The translations under genes were made by a program, and so were the position numbers. From Paracoccus sp. MA (GTDB lineage Bacteria; Pseudomonadota; Alphaproteobacteria; Rhodobacterales; Rhodobacteraceae): DNA of 64,000 nt. This document shows positions 59,062 to 64,000 of the stretch, one piece after another (the stretch's first letter is position 1; each line of letters opens with the position of its first letter). The stretch is taken from assembly GCF_020990385.1 (NCBI RefSeq), contig NZ_CP087598.1:2051001-2115000 (forward strand), in the 5' to 3' direction. The notes beneath the pieces were generated by a model. That model ran no database searches. It saw nothing but the letters and a program-made list of their open reading frames with translations, and had not been told where the DNA came from.

Positions 59062-59394
59062 TCAGCCCTTCCGGCCCAGCTTGCGGTCGATATAGTCCCG
59101 CAATTCCTCGATCTCGGTCAGGCTTTCGCGCAGCTGCCCCTGCGCCGCCCGCAGCTCCGCCTCGGCAGTCGAGAGCCGGGCGACCAGATCGGCCTCGCGC
59201 GTTTCCAGCTCGTCCACGGCGCGGTCGCGCGCCTCCTCGGCCTCGTGCAGCTGCTGGGCCATGTTCTCCAGCTCGCCCATCTCGGCGCGGGTGACGCGGG
59301 ACAGGCGGTGGATCAGCCAGCTTGCGAACCAGCCCAGCATGAAGGCGGCGAACAGGATGATCGCGGTGGCGAGGATGAATTCGGTGCGGTTCAT
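59062..59394 (-). CDS. Membrane-anchored coiled-coil protein
   Basis: A 110-residue protein with one N-terminal helix (about 7-28) and then a long charged heptad-rich segment (about 33-105: ENMAQQLHEAEEARDRAVDE and similar) predicted to be a coiled coil. No catalytic motif. It follows the OmpA-domain gene by 28 bases on the same strand and may work with it at the envelope. Family not recognised beyond this pattern, which recurs in Rhodobacteraceae. Confidence 0.8.
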   Translation of the reverse strand: MNRTEFILATAIILFAAFMLGWFASWLIHRLSRVTRAEMGELENMAQQLHEAEEARDRAVDELETREADLVARLSTAEAELRAAQGQLRESLTEIEELRDYIDRKLGRKG

Positions 59395-59422
59395 GCAGAG
59401 GCTTCGGGCAAGAGGTTGCGGA

Positions 59423-61705
59423 TCAGGGCTCGGAAGGCGCTTCCGGGCGCGGCAGCGGGCGGTTGACATGCAGCGCATCGCGCACCGGCATGGTCGCGGC
59501 CTCGACCGCGGCGCCCTGCAGCGCCTGCAGCGCCGGGCGGGTGGCGGCCTCGATGGGCTCGACCGCCTCGCCGGGCGGCGGCAGCAGGCCGGCGGCCGGC
59601 AGGGTGGCGGCCCGCAGCGCCGGCAGTTCCGGCAGCGCGGCCTCTTGCGCCGGCCGGCTGGCGACGCGCGCGGGATCGATGCCCGACAGCAGCAGCCGCA
59701 GCGGTTCGGTCGCGGCGAACAGCGCCGCCTCGGGATCGGTCGGCACGCCAAGCGCCGGACCGATGGCGGCGGTCGCGGCATGGCGCGCGGCAGCCGCGGC
59801 CCGGGCCGCCACCGCCTCGGGGCTGTCGGTCACCCCCTTGACCAGCGCGGCCGGTTCGAGCGCCTCGGTCACCACCGGATCGTCGGCCAGCAGGGTGAAT
59901 TCGATGCGCCGGTTGGCCTCGCGCCCGGCCTCGGTGTCGTTCTCGGCAATGGGCTGGCTTTCGCCATAGCCCTTGGCGGTCAGGTTGGCCGTGTCGATGC
60001 CCGCCTCGGTCATCGCCGCCAGCACCGCCTGCGCGCGCGAGCGCGACAGTTCGGCGTTGAACGCCTCCGAGCCCTGCGAATCGGTATGGCCGCCGATCTC
60101 GATGCGGAATTCCGCGCAAGGCTGCATGGTCTCGGCCAGCCGCGCCAGGGTCGGGCCGGGATCGCCGGCGATCACCGACTTGTTCGGCTCGAAGCCGATC
60201 TCGGATTCCTGCATCGCGGCGTTCAGCCGGTCCACGCATTCGACGCCCGAAGGCAGGCCCAGAAGCGGGTCCATGCGCCGGTCATAGCGGATCGCCAGCT
60301 CGTAGCGCGCCCCGGCCCCCAGCCGCTGCGCCAGCCGCGCCGCCACCCCGTCCGAGGCGGTCTGGTTGCCCGAAACGCCGCTGATCCGCACCAGATCGCG
60401 GCTCACCGTGGCATTGCCGCGCTCCAGCCCGTCCAGCGCCTCAAGTGCGGCGATGGCGCGCAGGGTCCAGCCCTCGGGCACCGAGGCGTCGGTCCGCAGG
60501 GCGCTGTCGACCTGCCCGAACCGCGCCCGGGCCAGGCTTTCCACCGCGTCGCGCATGCGCTCGTCGGTGATGCGGCCGCGCAGGCTGACGCCGCCCGGAT
60601 CGACCACGGCCGAGAACTCGGCCGGCCCCGCCTCGGCCTCGCCGGGCTTTTCGTGCCGGGCACTCAGCGTGAAGGCCGGGGGCAGCGCCGCCTCCAGGCG
60701 GCCGACCGCCTCGTCGAAGCGCGCGGCCTCGACCTCGGCGGGGGCGAACAGCGCCACGTCGGTGTCCGAAAGCGTGACCGAACCGGCCCCCAGCGCCTCG
60801 ATGGCGCGGATCGCGGGCACGGCGGCATCGGCCCAACGCGGCGAGGGCGCGCCAAGGCCCAGCGTGCATTGCGGCTCGCCCGGCACGCCGGCCTCGCGCC
60901 CCGCCTCCAGGATACGGTCGCGCGCAGTTTCGGTATCGGCAGCGCAGGCGTCGAAGCGGGTGCCGGTCGCATCCTTGACGAAGCGCAGGGTGAAGGGCGC
61001 GATCAGCGGGCGCGGCGCGGTGACATCGGCCACGAGCGTCACCGCCGCGGGCTTGGCGCGGTTCAGCGCCGCCTCAAGCTCGCGCTTTTCGCGCGGGCTG
61101 TCGGTGAGGGCGCGGATCGAGACCTCGCCCGCCGCGATCGAGACCTTGGCCCGTTTGGCCAGCTGCGCGGCCTTGAGGCCGAAGGCAAAGGCGTCCTCCC
61201 AACCCTCGGGGACAGGGTAATCGGCGCTCTCCATCAGGTCCGAGACCTCGGCCGCGCCGGTCTGGCGCTTCAGCCGCTCGACCAGCGACGGGCGGTCCAG
61301 ACCGGCGGGCACCAGGCCGATGATGGAAATGCCCTCGTCATTGCGCAGAAGCTCGATCTCGAAGGCGGGGGTGGCGCGCTCGGCGCTGGCCGCGACCTGC
61401 ATCTTGTCGACCACCCGCCCCGCATCGACCACCGTCGCGGCCCGGGCGCGGGCGCGGAACCGCTGAACCTCGTCGGGCGCGATCCCCTCGAGCTGGACCT
61501 GCAGCCCGTCGGTCCTGACCTGCAGCCAGTCGTAATCGGCCAGCGCCGCGCGCAGATCCTGGGCCGTGCTGGTCTCGATGAAATCGGCGGCCGCGCGGGC
61601 GCCCAGAAAGGACAGGCCGCCGGCCGCGACAAGGGCGATCAGGCTGGCTGCGACAAGGGAACCCCGGCGCGCGGTGCGCCTTGCGGTTCGCTGGGGATTG
61701 GCCAT
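59423..61705 (-). CDS. OmpA-domain protein with BON-like repeats and C-terminal tail
   Basis: A 760-residue envelope protein. The N-terminus has a basic start and one hydrophobic anchor (about 16-36). Residues about 45-480 contain repeated alpha/beta units resembling BON-like or SpoIID-like modules (for example LADYDWLQVRTDGLQVQLEG). The OmpA-like peptidoglycan-binding domain lies at about 500-606 (IEIGGHTDSQGSEAFNAELS, closing ANRRIEF). Unusually, about 154 residues rich in Ala and Pro follow it. Start ATG at 61705, 62 bases after ubiA. Probably periplasmic, bound to peptidoglycan. Confidence 0.85.
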   Translation of the reverse strand: MANPQRTARRTARRGSLVAASLIALVAAGGLSFLGARAAADFIETSTAQDLRAALADYDWLQVRTDGLQVQLEGIAPDEVQRFRARARAATVVDAGRVVDKMQVAASAERATPAFEIELLRNDEGISIIGLVPAGLDRPSLVERLKRQTGAAEVSDLMESADYPVPEGWEDAFAFGLKAAQLAKRAKVSIAAGEVSIRALTDSPREKRELEAALNRAKPAAVTLVADVTAPRPLIAPFTLRFVKDATGTRFDACAADTETARDRILEAGREAGVPGEPQCTLGLGAPSPRWADAAVPAIRAIEALGAGSVTLSDTDVALFAPAEVEAARFDEAVGRLEAALPPAFTLSARHEKPGEAEAGPAEFSAVVDPGGVSLRGRITDERMRDAVESLARARFGQVDSALRTDASVPEGWTLRAIAALEALDGLERGNATVSRDLVRISGVSGNQTASDGVAARLAQRLGAGARYELAIRYDRRMDPLLGLPSGVECVDRLNAAMQESEIGFEPNKSVIAGDPGPTLARLAETMQPCAEFRIEIGGHTDSQGSEAFNAELSRSRAQAVLAAMTEAGIDTANLTAKGYGESQPIAENDTEAGREANRRIEFTLLADDPVVTEALEPAALVKGVTDSPEAVAARAAAAARHAATAAIGPALGVPTDPEAALFAATEPLRLLLSGIDPARVASRPAQEAALPELPALRAATLPAAGLLPPPGEAVEPIEAATRPALQALQGAAVEAATMPVRDALHVNRPLPRPEAPSEP

Positions 61706-61767
61706 CAGGGGGACCTTCGGGCTGTTTCCGACCCGCCGCATGTAATGCCTGCGCCGGATTTCCGCAA

Positions 61768-62739
61768 TCAGAACAGACCGGCCAAGGCAAGAAACAGCGC
61801 AACCACCAGCCCGGCATCGCGGTTGCTGCGAAACAGCCGCAGGCAGCCGGCGCTGTCCGTCATGTCGAAGCGCCAGAGCTGCCAGGCCAGATGCGCGGCA
61901 AAACCGGCGACGCCCAGCAGACCCAGCGTCAGGCCCAGCCCCTCGGGCGCCGCGGCCATCACCGCCAGCCCCAGCAGCAGCACCGAGCCGGTGCCGAAGC
62001 CCGCCAGCCAGCGCGGCGTGTCGCGGCCGAACAGCCGCGCGGTCGACTTGACGCCGATCAGCGCGTCGTCTTCGGCATCCTGATGGGCATAGATGGTGTC
62101 GTAGAAGATCGTCCAGGCGATGCCCGACAGGTAAGCCAGCACCGGCGCCGGGGCCAGGTTGCCAGTATGCGCCGCCCAGGCCAGCAGCGCGCCCCAGTTG
62201 AAGGCCAGGCCCAGAAAGACCTGCGGCCACCAGGTGAACCGCTTGGCGAAGGGATAGATCGCGACCAGCGCCAGCGAGGCCACGCCCAGCGCGATGGCCG
62301 CGCCGCCCAGCGTCAGCAGGATGGCGAAGCCGGCCAGCGACTGCGCCACCAGCCAGACCAGCGCGCCCCGGACCGTCACCTGCCCCGAGGGGATGGGACG
62401 CGAGCGGGTGCGCGCCACCTTGTCGTCGATGTCGCGGTCGGTGATGTCGTTCCAGGTGCAGCCGGCGCCGCGCATCAGCACCGCGCCCACGCCGCAGGCC
62501 ACCGCGATCCACAGGTCGCGCCATTCCGGCCGGTCGGCGATCATCGCCAGCCCGATGCCCCACCAGCAGGGCAGCAGCAGAAGCCAGGTGCCGATCGGCC
62601 GGTCGGCGCGGGACAGGCGCAGCCACGGCCTCCAGCCGGGCGGCGCGTAGCGGTCCACCCAGTTGTCGGGCGGCGCGTCGGCAACGGTGCTGTGGTCCTC
62701 TGGCCTCGGCCCCTCTGGCGTCTGACGGTCGGTCTGCAT
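61768..62739 (-). CDS. ubiA: 4-hydroxybenzoate polyprenyltransferase
   Basis: A membrane prenyltransferase of ubiquinone synthesis, 323 residues with about eight helices. The first Asp-rich motif NDITDRDID is at 97-105, and the second, in YAHQDAEDDALIGVKS, at about 213-228. Longer starts at 62754 or 62757 exist but overlap the start of the divergent rsmE; the ATG at 62739 is preferred. Only 16 bases then separate the two divergent start codons, so the promoters must lie inside the genes. Confidence 0.93.
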   Translation of the reverse strand: MQTDRQTPEGPRPEDHSTVADAPPDNWVDRYAPPGWRPWLRLSRADRPIGTWLLLLPCWWGIGLAMIADRPEWRDLWIAVACGVGAVLMRGAGCTWNDITDRDIDDKVARTRSRPIPSGQVTVRGALVWLVAQSLAGFAILLTLGGAAIALGVASLALVAIYPFAKRFTWWPQVFLGLAFNWGALLAWAAHTGNLAPAPVLAYLSGIAWTIFYDTIYAHQDAEDDALIGVKSTARLFGRDTPRWLAGFGTGSVLLLGLAVMAAAPEGLGLTLGLLGVAGFAAHLAWQLWRFDMTDSAGCLRLFRSNRDAGLVVALFLALAGLF

Positions 62740-62755
62740 TAGGCTGCGCCCCATC

Positions 62756-63475
62756 ATGGCGAAAATCAGACTGTTCATAGATCACCCGCTGGCCGAGGGA
62801 CAAGGCATCGAGCTGAATCCCGACCAGGCGCATTACCTGTCCTCGGTCATGCGGCAGGCCCCGGGGGACGAGATCCTGGTCTTCAACGGGCGGGACGGCG
62901 AATGGCTGGCGCGGATCGGGCGCATCGCCAAGCGGGGCGGCGCGCTGGAGGCGCTGCGCCGGACCGCGCCTCAGCTGGACCCGCCCGACCTGTGGCTGGT
63001 CTTTGCCCCGATCAAGAAGGCGCGCACCGATTTCATCGTGGAAAAGGCGGCCGAGATGGGCGCCGCCCGCATCCTGCCGGTGCAGACCGACCACACCAAT
63101 TCCGAACGCATCCGCCAGGACCGCCTGCAGGCCCATGCCGTCGAGGCCGCCGAGCAATGCGGCGGCACCTTCGTCCCCGAGGTCGGCGAACTGGTGCCGC
63201 TGTCGCGGCTGCTGGACGGCTGGGACGCCGGGCGGCGCATCCTCTGGGCCGACGAGGCGCTGGCGGGACCGGCGCAGGTGCTGTCCGCCCTGCCGCGCGG
63301 TCCCTGGGCGATTCTGATCGGCCCCGAGGGCGGCTGGTCCGAATCGGAACGCAAGCGGCTTTCGGCCATGGATTGCGTCACGCGCATCGCGCTTGGGCCG
63401 CGAATCCTGCGCGCCGACACGGCTGCCGTGGCGTCACTGGCGCTGTGGCAGGCGGCGCTGGGTGACTGGCGTTGA
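62756..63475 (+). CDS. rsmE: 16S rRNA (uracil(1498)-N3)-methyltransferase
   Basis: A 239-residue SPOUT-class methyltransferase acting on the small ribosomal subunit. The N-terminal PUA-like domain (about 1-75) is followed by the knotted domain with IGPEGGWSESERK (188-200) and the SAM loop LGPRILRADTA (213-223). The start is the ATG of AATCATGGCG, weakly preceded by a purine tract. Divergent from ubiA. Confidence 0.95.
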   Translation: MAKIRLFIDHPLAEGQGIELNPDQAHYLSSVMRQAPGDEILVFNGRDGEWLARIGRIAKRGGALEALRRTAPQLDPPDLWLVFAPIKKARTDFIVEKAAEMGAARILPVQTDHTNSERIRQDRLQAHAVEAAEQCGGTFVPEVGELVPLSRLLDGWDAGRRILWADEALAGPAQVLSALPRGPWAILIGPEGGWSESERKRLSAMDCVTRIALGPRILRADTAAVASLALWQAALGDWR

Positions 63476-63713
63476 GCGAACCGGGCTGAATCGCGCAATC
63501 TTTCCGCAGCAAACCACCCCGCGGCAGGAGAATATTGCGCCGCAGCGTCGGTTAGGAGGTCTTGCCGCAAAAAGTTAAGTATTCCGGCGCCTTATGCACG
63601 CGCTGCATGGCAGAGATGCCGCTTTGTCCGTGGTTTTCGCAAATTGCCCGGCCTATATGCTGATGCATCAACGAAGCGCCCGATGAGCGGGCAATGATCT
63701 CAAGGTGAAAACT
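63476..63713. other. Intergenic region before the DUF1127 gene
   Basis: A 238-base region, AT-richer than its surroundings. It contains TATATG near 63654 in a promoter-like context, but no -35 at suitable spacing. I could not identify an RNA gene; the small RNAs described with DUF1127 genes in Rhodobacter lie downstream of the gene and are not recognisable here. Confidence 0.35.
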
Positions 63714-63908
63714 ATGTCGGCGATTGACACGAACCGCATCCATGGCGGGGCGGGCTCTCTCGGTATTGGCTCGAAATTCTGGGCGGCCCTGTCGGCTTGG
63801 AACGATGCGCGCATCACGAAAAACGCGCTGAGCCGTCTTTCGGATCGCGAGCTGGACGATATCGGTCTGTGCCGCGGCGATATCGAACGGATTGCGCGCG
63901 CCCGCTAA
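63714..63908 (+). CDS. DUF1127 protein
   Basis: A 64-residue protein with the C-terminal DUF1127 motif LSRLSDRELDDIGLCRGDIERIAR (about 40-63). In Rhodobacter a DUF1127 protein (CcaF1) binds RNA and affects sRNA maturation, but family members also act elsewhere, so this role is only possible. AAGG eight bases before the ATG is the ribosome binding site. The last 92 bases of the window after it show no feature I can name. Confidence 0.9.
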   Translation: MSAIDTNRIHGGAGSLGIGSKFWAALSAWNDARITKNALSRLSDRELDDIGLCRGDIERIARAR

Positions 63909-64000
63909 GCAGCGGTTGAAGACGCGAAAACGGCTGCGCGGAAACCCCGGGGCAGACCTTTTCCCGGCCCGGAGGGGCAAGACGACCAGGCGGCCCGCAA

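Noticed and set aside
63909..64000. CcsR-type small RNAs downstream of the DUF1127 gene
   Set aside because: No CCUCCUCCC-type loop in the 92 bases available; the window ends too soon to decide.

Overview
The window is a GC-rich (roughly two-thirds G+C), gene-dense piece of an alphaproteobacterial chromosome, most probably from Paracoccus (Rhodobacteraceae). The best indicator is the aromatic amino acid aminotransferase at 57.7 kb, which reads almost like the crystallised Paracoccus denitrificans enzyme but with scattered substitutions, so a close relative rather than that species is likely. Gene order (ruvC-ruvA-htpX-ruvB; ybgC-tolQRAB-pal-cpoB-tilS-ftsH; DUF2849-cysI-cysH-DUF934-fpr), the fused MrpAB antiporter subunit and a DUF1127 protein agree with this. 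I see no rRNA, tRNA, CRISPR array, prophage, transposase or plasmid gene; this is core chromosome with many ATGA-overlapping operons.

Layout. 0-2 kb: start of a lytic transglycosylase, divergent from dapA. 2-8 kb: Mrp-type multisubunit Na+/H+ antiporter (minus strand). 8-12 kb: Holliday-junction genes ruvC, ruvA and ruvB with htpX and a thioesterase (plus). 12-22 kb: chorismate mutase, a probable 26-residue membrane protein, ftsH, tilS and the Tol-Pal envelope machine (minus). 22-29 kb: an orphan 191-residue gene, CoA-transferase scoAB, DUF488, gamma-glutamyltransferase, topA. 29-33.5 kb: assimilatory sulfate reduction with ferredoxin-NADP reductase and a divergent Lrp-type regulator. 33.5-36 kb: a histidinol-phosphate-type aminotransferase and two deformylases. 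36-44 kb: C-S lyase-type aminotransferase, L,D-transpeptidase, MATE pump, stand-alone AsnC effector domain, two alpha/beta hydrolases, fmt, HdeD-like protein. 44-54 kb: hrpB, ycjX/ycjF-like pair, pbpC, arfB, a Nudix protein and a Pit phosphate transporter. 54-64 kb: IlvB-like TPP enzyme, LMW phosphatase, smpB, sulfurtransferase, aromatic aminotransferase, a coiled-coil protein with an OmpA-type protein, ubiA, rsmE and DUF1127.

Themes. Much of the window serves the envelope (Tol-Pal, pbpC, L,D-transpeptidase, OmpA-domain protein, YcjX/F, HtpX, FtsH) and translation start or rescue (def x2, fmt, arfB, smpB, tilS, rsmE).

The most unusual signal is non-coding. A dispersed intergenic element with a core like TATTTGGACAAGAAAGAAG occurs as 14 arms in 10 intergenic regions. 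It is often a large inverted repeat and often next to GGGGGC...GCCCCC hairpins. Two copies face each other across the orphan gene at 21.8-22.4 kb, and one of them supplies that gene's ribosome binding site. No protein-coding system here looks wholly undescribed; the repeat family, the flanked orphan gene and two very small genes are the best candidates for new biology.
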